Positions 1-8,237 of a stretch of 39,070 bases of DNA are shown piece by piece. Both the position numbers and the translations under genes were made by a program. Under the pieces are notes generated by a model. That model was not told the origin of the DNA. It did no database searches and saw only the letters and a list, made by a program, of their open reading frames with translations. Position 1 is the stretch's first letter. Every line of letters starts with the position of its first letter. This DNA is from Micromonospora arborensis. Its GTDB lineage: Bacteria > Actinomycetota > Actinomycetes > Mycobacteriales > Micromonosporaceae. Where the stretch lies: positions 1 to 39,070 of the forward strand of contig NZ_PYBV01000057.1 in the NCBI RefSeq assembly GCF_003205615.1, in the 5' to 3' direction.

Positions 1-532
1 GGCGCCGCCGGCCGCGCCGGAGGTACGCGCGAACCTGGTCGGTCTGCTGGTGCAGGCGTGCGACGCGACCGCCGGCCTGATCGGTGCCGCCGCCCACCAT
101 CTGCTGCCTCCGCCCGGCCGCCTGGCGGGCGGCGACTCGCCCGGCGCGGCGGGGACGGCGGAGCTGTTGGCCGAGGTGTTGCGGCTCGACCCGCCGGTAC
201 GGGCGACCCGGCGGGTCACCGCGACCGAGGTGCGACTGGGTGGGCGGGATCTGCCGGCGGGCAGCCCGGTGCTCCTGCGTTTCGACGCGGCCAACCGTGA
301 CCCGCAGGTGTTCGCCGAGCCGGCGGCGTTCCGGCCGGGCCGGCCGGGTGCTGGCCTGCTGACCTTCGGGGTGGGTGAGCGCGGTTGCCCCGGCGACCGG
401 CACGCCCTGGCCCTCGCCACCGGGGTGCTCGACGTGCTGCGCGAACGCTGCCAGCGCACCCCTGCCCCGCTGTGCCACGAGCCGCACCCGACCCTGACAG
501 TTCCGAAGACCCTGGAGGTGAGCGTCCGATGA
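1..532 (+). CDS. Cytochrome P450, C-terminal part (5' end outside window)
   Basis: The reading frame is open from base 2, so the start lies before the window. The visible part holds the conserved C-terminal half of a bacterial P450 (CYP). An ExxR-like segment (EVLR in LLAEVLRLDPP) is followed by the R-x-T/V region (RATRRVTATEV). The haem-ligand loop FGVGERGCPG matches FxxGxxxCxG, with the cysteine as the axial thiolate. The family are haem monooxygenases that use electrons from ferredoxins; the substrate cannot be told from this fragment. The stop codon overlaps the next start (ATGA at 529-532), so the two genes are probably translationally coupled. Family assignment is firm; function beyond monooxygenase is unknown. 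Confidence 0.85.
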   Translation, partial: APPAAPEVRANLVGLLVQACDATAGLIGAAAHHLLPPPGRLAGGDSPGAAGTAELLAEVLRLDPPVRATRRVTATEVRLGGRDLPAGSPVLLRFDAANRDPQVFAEPAAFRPGRPGAGLLTFGVGERGCPGDRHALALATGVLDVLRERCQRTPAPLCHEPHPTLTVPKTLEVSVR

Positions 533-1326
533 CCAACCGTCGTGCGGAGTTTCGCGCCCTGCACCACGCGGGCCGACCGCTGCTGCTGCCCAACGCCTGG
601 GACCACGCCTCGGCGGCGGCGCTCGCCGCGCGCGGCCACCGGGCGATCGGCACCACCAGCCTCGGGGTCGCCGCAGCCGCGGGCCGACCCGACGGCACCG
701 GGGCCACCGCCGCCGAGACCCTGGCGCTGGCTCGCCGGCTCCGCACGCTGCCGGTCCTGCTCAGCGTGGACGTCGAGGCCGGGTTCAGTGCTGATCCGGC
801 GGCCGTGGCCGAATACGTGGCGGAGCTGGCCGGGCTCGGCGTGGTCGGAATCAACCTGGAGGACGGGCGTACCGACGGCACCCTCGCCGACCTTGCGGAC
901 GTCGCCGACAAGGTTGCCGCGGTGAAGGCGGCGGTGCCGGACCTGTTCGTCAACGCCCGCACCGACACCTGGTGGCTCGGGGTGGACGACCCGCTGCCGC
1001 AGACCCTCGCCCGTGCCCGCGCCTACCAGGCGGCCGGCGCCGACGGGATCTTCGTGCCGGGCATCGTCGACCTGGCGACGCTGCGTGTGCTCACCCAACG
1101 GATCGACGCTCCGCTGAACGCGCTGTACCAGCCGGGTGGTCCAGGGCTGGACGACCTGGGTCGCGCCGGAGTGGCCCGGGTCAGCACCGGCTCCCTGTTG
1201 TTCCGGGCCGCGCTGGCCGCCGCGCTCGCCGTCGCCGACGGAGTACGCGCCGGCGGGCTCGACGTGCTGGACGGGCTGCCGTCGTACGCCGAGGTGCAGG
1301 GCCTGGCGCCGGCGGGTGGCGACTGA
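529..1326 (+). CDS. Isocitrate lyase / PEP mutase family protein
   Basis: 265 aa. The fold is the PEP-mutase/isocitrate-lyase alpha/beta barrel of Mg-dependent enzymes that make or break C-C or C-P bonds beside a carboxylate. Seen: NAWDHASA near the N-terminus, SVDVEAGF (metal-binding acidic loop), GINLEDG and NARTD, in family order. The KKCGH loop of true isocitrate lyases is absent, so glyoxylate-cycle activity is unlikely. It could be a 2-methylisocitrate-lyase-like or oxaloacetate-hydrolase-like enzyme. I chose ATG 529 because it is preceded by GGAGG and overlaps the P450 stop. A longer frame upstream lies inside the P450 gene and is rejected. Co-transcription with the P450 hints at a shared pathway, but nothing shows which. 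Confidence 0.8.
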   Translation: MTNRRAEFRALHHAGRPLLLPNAWDHASAAALAARGHRAIGTTSLGVAAAAGRPDGTGATAAETLALARRLRTLPVLLSVDVEAGFSADPAAVAEYVAELAGLGVVGINLEDGRTDGTLADLADVADKVAAVKAAVPDLFVNARTDTWWLGVDDPLPQTLARARAYQAAGADGIFVPGIVDLATLRVLTQRIDAPLNALYQPGGPGLDDLGRAGVARVSTGSLLFRAALAAALAVADGVRAGGLDVLDGLPSYAEVQGLAPAGGD

Positions 1327-1485
1327 CGGCTCCCACCTGGCCCGCCGCGGTGGTTGGTCCCGCCCAGCCGACGTCGGGCTCTCTTCGGGGTGAATCGGAG
1401 GAATGTTCGGTCCATTCCGGTCCGGCTGATTACGGTGTGTTTTAGGGCGAACACCCAGTGCCATGATCGGAGAAGGGACCCCGTC

Positions 1486-2454
1486 ATGCGAGTGCCCAGC
1501 CGTAGCCCGGGACAGCAGCCCGGTTCGCCCGTCTCGTCCACCGCTCCCGCCCGCCGCCGGCCCTCCGGCACGAGCCCCCGCCGCCTCACCGCCGCCGAGC
1601 CCGACCTGGTCGCCTACCGGGCCGCCGTCGCCGAGTTGCTGGTCGAGGTCGGTGCCCTGGCCGACGCGGCCAGCGCCCGGGCCCGCCAGGTGCTGATCGA
1701 CGAGCGGCTGCGGGAACCGGCGCTCGCCGCCGTCCTCGACGCCACCCCGCAGGGGCTGATCGGGGCACGCGAGACGCTGCTGCTGGAGATGGCCCGCTAC
1801 CAGCCGAACGAGCGCACCTCGGCCCGTGACCTCACCGCGCTGGTGCGGATCTACCTGCTCTCCCGCATCGACGTGCTGTGGTGGCAGGACGCTCCCACGT
1901 TCGTCACCGACGACCAGGTCAACGGCAGCGCCGACCTCGTCGACCTGGAGTGGTTGCGCCGCCGCGACCTGCTGCGGTTCCGCTACCAGGAGCAACCCGC
2001 CACCGTGCTGGGCCGCGCCGCCCGCGGGCTCCGACGTCGACTGCGTCCGGACTCCACCCCGCAGACCGCCGGGCTGCTGTTCCGTCGCGCCCGCCGGGAG
2101 GTGGTGGCGCTGCTCAACGACCTCGCGCGGGAGTTCGCCGCCGCCGCGCCACCGAACACCCCGCCGCTGTGGGTGACCAGCCTGGTCCGCAGTGCCGAAC
2201 ACCAGTACCGGCTGCGTCGCCTGGGCTACGCCGCGATGCTGCCGAGCGGGCACTGCCTCGGCTACTCCGTCGACGTCGAGCTGACCTGGTTCGAGCGTTT
2301 CGGTGCCCGGGAGGCGCTGGCGGAGCTGCTGCTGACCCGGCAGGAGACCGGTGACATCAACGTGATCGACGAGGGGCAGGCCTGGCACCTGTGTCTCGCG
2401 CCCGCCGCCCGGCGTCGCCTCCGCCGGGCGTACGAGGCCGAGATGGGGGTCTGA
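1486..2454 (+). CDS. DUF5715-like protein with M15-peptidase-like zinc motif
   Basis: 322 aa, no clear signal peptide; the first 35 residues are Pro/Arg/Ser-rich. The body is helical (about residues 40-225). The C-terminal part has SGHCLGYSVD (254-263), fitting the SxHxxGxxxD zinc motif of the M15/VanX-VanY D,D-peptidase fold, and a later E296...WH301 that would supply the third ligand. This resembles what I remember of DUF5715, but I could not search. The start has GGAGAAGGGA 8-17 bases upstream. It ends 4 bases before the asparagine-synthetase-like gene, so they form an operon. A peptidoglycan-related or peptide-amide role is an inference; an inactive M15-like scaffold is also possible. Confidence 0.6.
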   Translation: MRVPSRSPGQQPGSPVSSTAPARRRPSGTSPRRLTAAEPDLVAYRAAVAELLVEVGALADAASARARQVLIDERLREPALAAVLDATPQGLIGARETLLLEMARYQPNERTSARDLTALVRIYLLSRIDVLWWQDAPTFVTDDQVNGSADLVDLEWLRRRDLLRFRYQEQPATVLGRAARGLRRRLRPDSTPQTAGLLFRRARREVVALLNDLAREFAAAAPPNTPPLWVTSLVRSAEHQYRLRRLGYAAMLPSGHCLGYSVDVELTWFERFGAREALAELLLTRQETGDINVIDEGQAWHLCLAPAARRRLRRAYEAEMGV

Positions 2455-2458
2455 GCCG

Positions 2459-4048
2459 GTGTGCGGCATCGCGTTGAGCATCGGCCCCGAGGCCGACCCG
2501 GCGACCTTCCGGCGGATGCTCGCCGTCCTGGCCCCTCGCGGTGAGGTCACCGAAACCCGGTCCGAGAGGGGGCTGCTCGCCGGCACCCGCCGGCTCCGGG
2601 TCGTCGACCGGGACCGGGCGGTGCAGCCGTGGACCTCGACCGACGAGCGCTGGCTGCTGTGCTTCAACGGCGAGATCTTCAACTACCGGGAGCTGCGGGC
2701 GCAACTGACCCGCCTGGGTCAGGCGTTCCGCTCCGAGAGCGACACCGAGGTGCTGCTCGCCGCGTTCCAACAGTGGGGCGAGGCCGCGGTGACCCGACTG
2801 CGCGGCGAGTACGCGCTCGCCGTCGTCGAGCGCGCCACCGGCCGGGTCTACCTGGCTCGCGACCCACTCGGGGTCAAGCCGCTGTACTGGTCCCGTCGAC
2901 CCGGTTGCCTGCACCTCGCCTCCGAGGTCAAGGCGCTGGTCGGGCACGGGGCCCCGATCGCCGAGGTGCCACCCGGTCACCACGGCTGGGCGGAGGCGGA
3001 CGGGCACGTGCGACTACGCCCGTACGTCGACCTGCTCACCATCGGCGAGGGCCTGCCGGTCATCGACGACCCGGACGAGGCCGCCCTGCTCGTCCGTGCC
3101 GCGCTGAGCGACGCCATCCGGATGCGGGTGGAGACCGACCTGACCGTCGGGGTGGTGCTCTCCGGTGGGCTGGACAGCTCGGTGACCCTGCGGCAGGTCC
3201 GCGACATCCACCCGGACTGCGTCGCGGTGACGGTCGGTGCCGCGGACAGCCCCGACGTCGCGTACGCCCGGCGGCTCGCCGCCGACCTGGACGTGCCGCA
3301 CGTCGTGGTCGAGCTGCGTCCGCGCGACATCCGGCTCGCCGACGTGCGCGAGGCCATCCGGATCTCCGAGCTGACCGAGTACGGCGACATCATCAACGCG
3401 GTCGTCTCGGTGCCGATCTTCCGGCGGCTGCGCGACCTCGGCATCAAGGTGGTGCTCACCGGCGACGGCTCCGACGAGCTGTTCGGCGGGTACCCGATGT
3501 ACCGCCAGGTCGCCCCGGCCGCGGCCCGGCGACTGTTCCTGCACCGGATCCGCAACCTGTGCCGGACGGAGTTGCAGCGGGTCGACCGGGCCGCCATGGC
3601 GTATGGGGTGGAGGCCCGGGTGCCCTTCCTCGACCTGAGCGTGGTGGAGTTGGCGATGCGGCTGCCGCTGGACCTGAAGGTGCGCCACGGGCAGGAGAAG
3701 TGGATCGTCCGGCGGGCGTTCGCCGATGTGCTGCCCGACTACATCCTGCGCCGCCCGAAGAACCCGATGTCGTACTCGTCGGGGCTGCACGAGCGGGTCC
3801 GGCTGTACAAGCCGCTCTTCGCCCGGCTGCACCGCTCGTTCGGCTACGACCTGCAGGAGCCGGTGCGCCGGGATTTCGACACCGTGTTGAGCCGCTGTGG
3901 CAACGACCTCGACCGGGCCATCGCCGACGGGTTGGACCGGCCCGACTACACCGTGCTGGAGCACGCCCGCGACCTGGTCGGTGCGGCGAAGTGGAACGCC
4001 GCACCGGTGGTCCGCCGTCTGGTCGGCCCGCGCCCCGCCCGCCGCTGA
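2459..4048 (+). CDS. Glutamine-dependent asparagine synthetase homologue
   Basis: 529 aa. An N-terminal class II glutamine amidotransferase domain (residues 2 to about 190) has the nucleophile Cys2 (MCGIAL), the RLRVVD loop and the FNGEIFNY oxyanion segment. The C-terminal ATP-pyrophosphatase domain has SGGLDSS at 235-241 and TGDGSDELFGGY. The usual RGPD glutamine-pocket motif reads RGEV, so the donor pocket may differ. GTG 2459 is chosen because it puts Cys at position 2; it is 4 bases after the upstream stop. The reaction is ATP-dependent amidation of a carboxylate. Besides aspartate, AsnB paralogues amidate diaminopimelate in peptidoglycan (LtsA of Corynebacterium, AsnB of Bacillus), a role that would fit the M15-like neighbour. 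That link is inferred. Confidence 0.85.
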   Translation: MCGIALSIGPEADPATFRRMLAVLAPRGEVTETRSERGLLAGTRRLRVVDRDRAVQPWTSTDERWLLCFNGEIFNYRELRAQLTRLGQAFRSESDTEVLLAAFQQWGEAAVTRLRGEYALAVVERATGRVYLARDPLGVKPLYWSRRPGCLHLASEVKALVGHGAPIAEVPPGHHGWAEADGHVRLRPYVDLLTIGEGLPVIDDPDEAALLVRAALSDAIRMRVETDLTVGVVLSGGLDSSVTLRQVRDIHPDCVAVTVGAADSPDVAYARRLAADLDVPHVVVELRPRDIRLADVREAIRISELTEYGDIINAVVSVPIFRRLRDLGIKVVLTGDGSDELFGGYPMYRQVAPAAARRLFLHRIRNLCRTELQRVDRAAMAYGVEARVPFLDLSVVELAMRLPLDLKVRHGQEKWIVRRAFADVLPDYILRRPKNPMSYSSGLHERVRLYKPLFARLHRSFGYDLQEPVRRDFDTVLSRCGNDLDRAIADGLDRPDYTVLEHARDLVGAAKWNAAPVVRRLVGPRPARR

Positions 4049-4122
4049 CCGTCGCTCGGCCGCAGTCGGGTTCCGGACAGCCGCCGCCCACGGGAGGAAA
4101 TTCCCACCTCCCCATATCCCCT

Positions 4123-4152
4123 TTGACCTGGGATAACTGGTAGATGTAGATA
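4123..4152 (+). promoter_or_regulatory. Probable sigma-70-type promoter of the Fn3/Ig-like protein gene
   Basis: TTGACC at 4123-4128 and TAGATA at 4147-4152 are separated by 18 bases. This lies in the only AT-richer stretch between the flanking genes. Transcription would begin near 4159, giving a leader of about 165 bases before ATG 4326. The spacing and both hexamers are close to the actinobacterial vegetative consensus. Confidence 0.5.
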
Positions 4153-4158
4153 GAGAAT

Positions 4159-4299
4159 CGTCGCTCAATACGTGAAAGCCATTCCGTGAGCGACGGTCGG
4201 ATTTCCGCCAGTCGCCCTGCGGCCGGGGGATCAGGCGCGTGGCCGCCGAGGACTAATCAGCCGGTCGCCCGTCTCCTTCCTCCATCCGCGGTGGTCCTC
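4159..4299 (+). promoter_or_regulatory. Possible structured 5' leader (three nested/adjacent stems)
   Basis: Three perfect helices can be drawn. P1 is CGTCGCTCA (4159-4167) with TGAGCGACG (4187-4195), enclosing a loop containing ACGTGAAAGCC. P2 is GCGGCC (4219-4224) with GGCCGC (4241-4246). P3 is GAGGAC (4248-4253) with GTCCTC (4294-4299). P1 sits exactly where the transcript should begin, and P3 closes about 27 bases before the start codon. I do not recognise a known riboswitch class; the ACGNGAAAGCC string recalls, but does not match, the c-di-GMP-I core. In GC-rich DNA some pairing is expected by chance. Confidence 0.35.
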
Positions 4300-4325
4300 A
4301 TCCCCGGAAGAGGGAGAAAACATTC

Positions 4326-7019
4326 ATGTCTCCAGTGCTCCGTGCCCGTCCACGGGCCGTCACGGCATGCGCCGCAATCCTGGCGCTGATCATGAGCCTG
4401 CTGGTCGCGCCCACGGCGGCCTCGGCTCGCGCCCCGAGTCGTGCCCCGACACCCGCGATCGCGCCGGTGACAGCGCCGGCCGTCGCCCTGGAGCGGGTCG
4501 CCCAGGCGGCCGCCCCGGCGCAGCCACCGGCCGCCCCGGCCAAGCCGACCGCGTCCTGGCGTGCCGGCACGGCGACGGTGAAGTGGAAGGCACCGGCTGA
4601 CCGCGGCTCCGCCCTCACCGGCTATGTGGTCACCGCCTACCGCAACGGTAAGAAGGCGAAGACGGTCACCTTCGACGAGTCGAAGACCACCCAGAAGGTC
4701 GAGGGTCTGACCGCCAAGGGCACCTACACCTTTACCGTCGCGGCGAAGAACGCCGAGGGCACGGGCCCTGCTAGCAAGCCCTCCGCGGGTGCCAAGATCA
4801 TGGCGTTGCCGAGCGCACCCACCATCATCGCGGTCACCGCCGACACGGCCACTGCCCTGCTGAGCTGGACCCCCGGCCCCAACGGCGGCTCACCGATCAC
4901 CAACTACATCGTCACTCCCTGGGTCGGCGGCGTGCGTCACCCCGCACAGACCTTCGGAGCGTCCACCACCAACACCGTCACCGGGCTGATCCCCACCACC
5001 GCCTACCGGTTCACGGTGGCCGCCCGTACCGCCGAGGGCACCGGCCCCGACTCGCCCCTGTCCGATCTGGTGATCGCGAACGTGTCGCCGACGCTGCTGT
5101 TCGAGCACCCGACCGAGGCGACCGTCGGCATCGCCTACGTGGCCACCCTGAACATCACCCACGGTGTGCCGCCGTTCACCTGGTCGATCGCCTCGGGCAG
5201 CCTGCCACCGGGGATGCTGCTCAACCCGCAGACCAACGGCATCTCGGGCGTACCGACCACCCCCGGGGAATACCCGGTGGTGATCCGCGTCAACGACGCC
5301 AACGGACAGACCGGCACACGCCTGATCGTGCTCGTCGTCAACCAGGCGCCGACACTGACCTTCCCCCCGCCGCCGCTGGGTGAGGTGGACGCGCCCTACG
5401 CCGAGCAGCTCAACGTGGTCGGTGGTACCGCACCGTTCGTCTGGAGCCTGGCCTCCGGCGCACTGCCGCCCGGGCTCACACTCGACCCGGCGACCGGCCT
5501 GGTGTCCGGCCGGCCGACCCTGGTCGGCGCGTTCCCGTCGACGGTTCGGGTGACCGACGCCAACGGCAAGAGTGCCACCCGGGCGATCCGGATCCTGATT
5601 CAGCCCGAGAGCGTGGCCACCCTGACCGCGTCCACGAACGCCACCACCTTCGGCACCGCGGTGCAATTCCAGGTCATCGTCGGCCCGGGCGTCGCCGAGG
5701 GCAGCGTCACCCTCATCGACGAGTTGCCCAACGGGGTGGAGACCCCGCTCGGCACCTTCCCGCTGGCCCTCAACGTGGCCAGTTTCCAGATCTACGTACC
5801 GGCCTTCGGCCACAACCAGTTCCGGGCGCAGTACGACGGGACCGGCCCGTTGGGCGAGGCGGTGTCCAACGAGGTCGTCGTGGAGGTCTCGGCTCTGCCC
5901 CGTCAGGTCGCCATCGACCAGTTCGCACAGTCCGGCATCAGCGGTCTCACCGACCAGTTCGTCTCGATCGTCAACAGCACCGCGATCAACCTGCCGATCG
6001 CTGGCTTCAAGGTCGAGGCGCCGGGTGGGTTGTCCATCACCATTCCGGGCTCGGCGCGGCCGCTGCCGCCCCGGCGGGGCTACCTGATCGCGGCAGCCAA
6101 CTACTCCCTGTACAACATCCAACCTGACCTCATCGTCCCCAGCCTCGGACAGGGCGGGTTCCGGGTGGTCGCACCGGACGCGGCGAACACGGTCACCGAT
6201 CGGGCGGGCTCGACACCGGGCTTCTCCGAGGGCCCGCCACTGCCGGCCTTCAACGCGCCGCCGTTCGTTCCGCACGCCTGGAACCGACTCCGGATCGCCG
6301 GCAACCTGAAGGACACCGCCAACAACCAGGCCGACTTCCGACTGGTCGCCACCGTGCTCGGCCCGATCAACGGGGTCCCGTCCACGCTCGGCAGTCCGTC
6401 CCCACAGAACACCCTCGGCACCTACCAGCAGAACGCCGCGGTGCAGTCGACACTGTTCGACCCGAACGTGGCCGCGTCGGTCGCGCCCAACCGGGTCCGC
6501 ACCCCGAACAGCCTGGTGATCCGCCGGACGCTGACCAACCGGTCGTCCGCACCGATCACCCAGGCGCGGATTCGGATCACGTCGCTGAGCGCGGAGAACG
6601 GCGCCCCGTACCCCGGTGGACCGTCGCCGGCGGTGCACTCCAACCTGCGGTTGGTCAACCCGGCCAACGCCACCACCTCGATCACCATCAGCGATGGTCG
6701 TACGTTGCTGGTGCGCAACCTGTCGATGGATTCGCCGGCTACCAACCCGCCGGGTGGCGGGCTGGGCACCACCCTGACGATCCCGCTCGACCTGGGTGGT
6801 CTGGCACCGGGTGCGTCGATCAACATCGCGTTGACCTTCGCGGTGGACACACCCGGATCGTGGTGGGTGGCGTACGACGTGGACGCGATCGGCGGGGGAG
6901 TCGTCCCGACGGTGGCGGCCTCCGCGAAGGGCGCCAAGGCAACCAAGCAGCGCGCGGCAGACGCCAAGCGGCTGAAGGAGTCGCAGAAGTTGACCGTCGA
7001 CAGCGGCACGTTCCGCTGA
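4326..7019 (+). CDS. Large secreted protein with Fn3, putative-Ig and lamin-tail-like domains
   Basis: 897 aa. A Sec signal peptide is seen (Arg-rich start, hydrophobic AAILALIMSLLV, then APTAASA about residue 34). Two fibronectin type III domains follow (about 75-155 and 158-240; paired FTVAAKNAEGTGP and FTVAARTAEGTGP). Next come two He_PIG-type putative-Ig repeats (about 250-425; paired SGSLPPGM and SGALPPGL). After these is an Ig-like domain (about 428-525), then a lamin-tail-like domain (VAIDQF..GISGLTDQFVSIVN, LPPRRGYLIA; about 530-650), and a beta-rich C-terminus. There is no LPXTG signal or terminal membrane helix, so it is probably released or held non-covalently at the wall. It may be an adhesin or matrix protein; ligand unknown. 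GGAAGAGGGAGA precedes ATG 4326. A perfect hairpin follows the stop. Confidence 0.85.
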   Translation: MSPVLRARPRAVTACAAILALIMSLLVAPTAASARAPSRAPTPAIAPVTAPAVALERVAQAAAPAQPPAAPAKPTASWRAGTATVKWKAPADRGSALTGYVVTAYRNGKKAKTVTFDESKTTQKVEGLTAKGTYTFTVAAKNAEGTGPASKPSAGAKIMALPSAPTIIAVTADTATALLSWTPGPNGGSPITNYIVTPWVGGVRHPAQTFGASTTNTVTGLIPTTAYRFTVAARTAEGTGPDSPLSDLVIANVSPTLLFEHPTEATVGIAYVATLNITHGVPPFTWSIASGSLPPGMLLNPQTNGISGVPTTPGEYPVVIRVNDANGQTGTRLIVLVVNQAPTLTFPPPPLGEVDAPYAEQLNVVGGTAPFVWSLASGALPPGLTLDPATGLVSGRPTLVGAFPSTVRVTDANGKSATRAIRILIQPESVATLTASTNATTFGTAVQFQVIVGPGVAEGSVTLIDELPNGVETPLGTFPLALNVASFQIYVPAFGHNQFRAQYDGTGPLGEAVSNEVVVEVSALPRQVAIDQFAQSGISGLTDQFVSIVNSTAINLPIAGFKVEAPGGLSITIPGSARPLPPRRGYLIAAANYSLYNIQPDLIVPSLGQGGFRVVAPDAANTVTDRAGSTPGFSEGPPLPAFNAPPFVPHAWNRLRIAGNLKDTANNQADFRLVATVLGPINGVPSTLGSPSPQNTLGTYQQNAAVQSTLFDPNVAASVAPNRVRTPNSLVIRRTLTNRSSAPITQARIRITSLSAENGAPYPGGPSPAVHSNLRLVNPANATTSITISDGRTLLVRNLSMDSPATNPPGGGLGTTLTIPLDLGGLAPGASINIALTFAVDTPGSWWVAYDVDAIGGGVVPTVAASAKGAKATKQRAADAKRLKESQKLTVDSGTFR

Positions 7020-7034
7020 CGCTCGTCGCTTGAA

Positions 7035-7072
7035 GGTGCGGGTGGCGCGTCACCACGAGCGCCACCCGCACC
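7035..7072 (+). terminator. Strong hairpin terminator
   Basis: GGTGCGGGTGGCGC (7035-7048) pairs perfectly with GCGCCACCCGCACC (7059-7072) across a 10-base loop, 16 bases after the upstream stop codon. There is no U tract, as is usual in actinomycetes. It separates the secreted-protein transcript from the lasso kinase gene. Confidence 0.8.
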
Positions 7073-7116
7073 GTGCGCTGTCCATGATCGTTGAGCAGGT
7101 GATGAGCGGGGAGATC

Positions 7117-7968
7117 ATGTCGACACCCGGGCGAGGCGTCTACGGGCTGCGGGTGCACGGCCTGGACAAGGTGTCCGAACTGCTGCCGGCCGAGGGCGTC
7201 GCCCTCGGGTGGCCCACCGTGCGGGTCCGCCAACTCGACGCGCCGCCACCGCCGCCGGTGCCGCTCGACAACCGGCGGGGCACCCGCGTCCTCGCCGACG
7301 GGCGGACCCTCGCCCTCGACCGGGTGGCGGGCACCGCCACCTTCTACGGTCCCGCGCTCACCCCGGACGTGCTGGCCCACCCGTACCTCGCGCCGGTGGC
7401 GACGACCGTCAACCGGTGGGTCGGCCGGGAGGCGTTCCACAGTGGAGCTTTCGTGCTCGGCGGTCGGGCCTGGGCGGTGCTCGGCCCGCGTACCGCGGGC
7501 AAGAGCAGCCTGCTCGCCGCCCTGGCCGCCCGGGGCGTACCGATCCTGACCGACGACATCCTGGTCGTCGACGGCACCGACGCCTTCGCCGGCCCCCGCT
7601 GCGTCGACCTGCGGCAGCCCGTGCCGGGGGCGGCGCTGCCCACCTGGCCGGTCCGGGCCGGCGACCGGCTGCGCGTCGGGCTGCCCCCGATCCAGCCCTG
7701 CGTCCCACTGGGCGGCTGGCTCTTCCTGCGCTGGGGCGACGCGGTCACCCTGACCCGACTGCCTGGCACCACCCTGCTGGCCCGGCTCGCCGGGCAACGG
7801 TCCTTCGGTCAGTTGCGCTCCGACCCGGCGGCGTTGCTGTCGATCGCCGCCCTGCCGGCGTGGGAGCTGACCCGGCCGCGCGACTGGGCGGCGCTCGACG
7901 ACACCCACCGACTGCTCGCGGACACCATCACCGCCAGCCGGGCCGTGGGCTCCGGTCAGGGCCGCTGA
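7117..7968 (+). CDS. HPr kinase-like protein of the lasso cluster
   Basis: 283 aa from ATG 7117, which has GGGGAG five bases upstream; ATG 7084 and TTG 7030 are less likely alternatives. The C-terminal half matches the HPr kinase/phosphorylase fold. FHSGAFVLGGRAWAV precedes the Walker A loop GPRTAGKSS (123-131), and an LTDD acidic pair (146-147) would bind Mg. True HprK has an extra N-terminal domain and acts on HPr; here the N-terminal 100 residues differ. Family members in lasso clusters (paeninodin, pseudomycoidin) phosphorylate a serine at or near the C-terminus of the precursor. The precursor here has one core serine, next to last. The gene faces the lasso operon and overlaps the end of B1 by 13 bases. 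Substrate is inferred from context. Confidence 0.75.
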   Translation: MSTPGRGVYGLRVHGLDKVSELLPAEGVALGWPTVRVRQLDAPPPPPVPLDNRRGTRVLADGRTLALDRVAGTATFYGPALTPDVLAHPYLAPVATTVNRWVGREAFHSGAFVLGGRAWAVLGPRTAGKSSLLAALAARGVPILTDDILVVDGTDAFAGPRCVDLRQPVPGAALPTWPVRAGDRLRVGLPPIQPCVPLGGWLFLRWGDAVTLTRLPGTTLLARLAGQRSFGQLRSDPAALLSIAALPAWELTRPRDWAALDDTHRLLADTITASRAVGSGQGR

Positions 7969-8237
7969 AGCAGCAGCCCGTGCCCGTGCAGATCCTGCAG
8001 GAAGGCGGCCACGTCGGCTCGGGCCCGTTCCCGATCCACCGCGGCGGTCTCCTCCAACGCGGTGACCAACTCGGTGCTGGTGGCGCCGGCCACCAGGCGT
8101 TGCCAGAGCAGCGCGCCCGCCGCGTCCAGCCCGAAGTAGACCGAGTTGGCGGTGTCCAGGACGACCACCTCGTCGCCGGCCACCCGCCAGGCCACCCGGT
8201 CCGGGTCGACCCGGTGCACGACCTCATGCTGTGTCAC
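7956..8237 (-). CDS. PqqD-like lasso B1 protein (RiPP recognition element)
   Basis: 93 aa, the usual size for a free-standing RiPP recognition element of the PqqD fold. It has the expected pattern: an N-terminal strand region (VAWRVAGDEVVVLDTANSVYF), then helices (GLDAAGALLWQRLV; ADVAAFLQDLHGHGLL). The family binds the leader peptide, specifically around its YxxP...LG segment, and presents it to the B2 protease and cyclase. ATG 8237 overlaps the cyclase stop by four bases (ATGA), so translation is coupled. Its own stop lies inside the end of the convergent kinase gene. Confidence 0.85.
   Translation of the reverse strand: MTQHEVVHRVDPDRVAWRVAGDEVVVLDTANSVYFGLDAAGALLWQRLVAGATSTELVTALEETAAVDRERARADVAAFLQDLHGHGLLLQRP

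Noticed and set aside
385..528. Upstream extension of the PEP-mutase-family protein
   Set aside because: It lies inside the P450 coding sequence and past its haem loop; ATG 529 with its four-base overlap is the natural start.
2459..4048. Asparagine-synthetase homologue as a lasso cyclase
   Set aside because: It has an intact Cys2 amidotransferase domain and no B1, B2 or precursor beside it; the true cyclase is at 8234-9376.
4890..6638. Long minus-strand frame opposite the Fn3/Ig-like gene
   Set aside because: It is antisense to a protein with clear domains; long antisense frames are common in DNA with this third-position GC bias.
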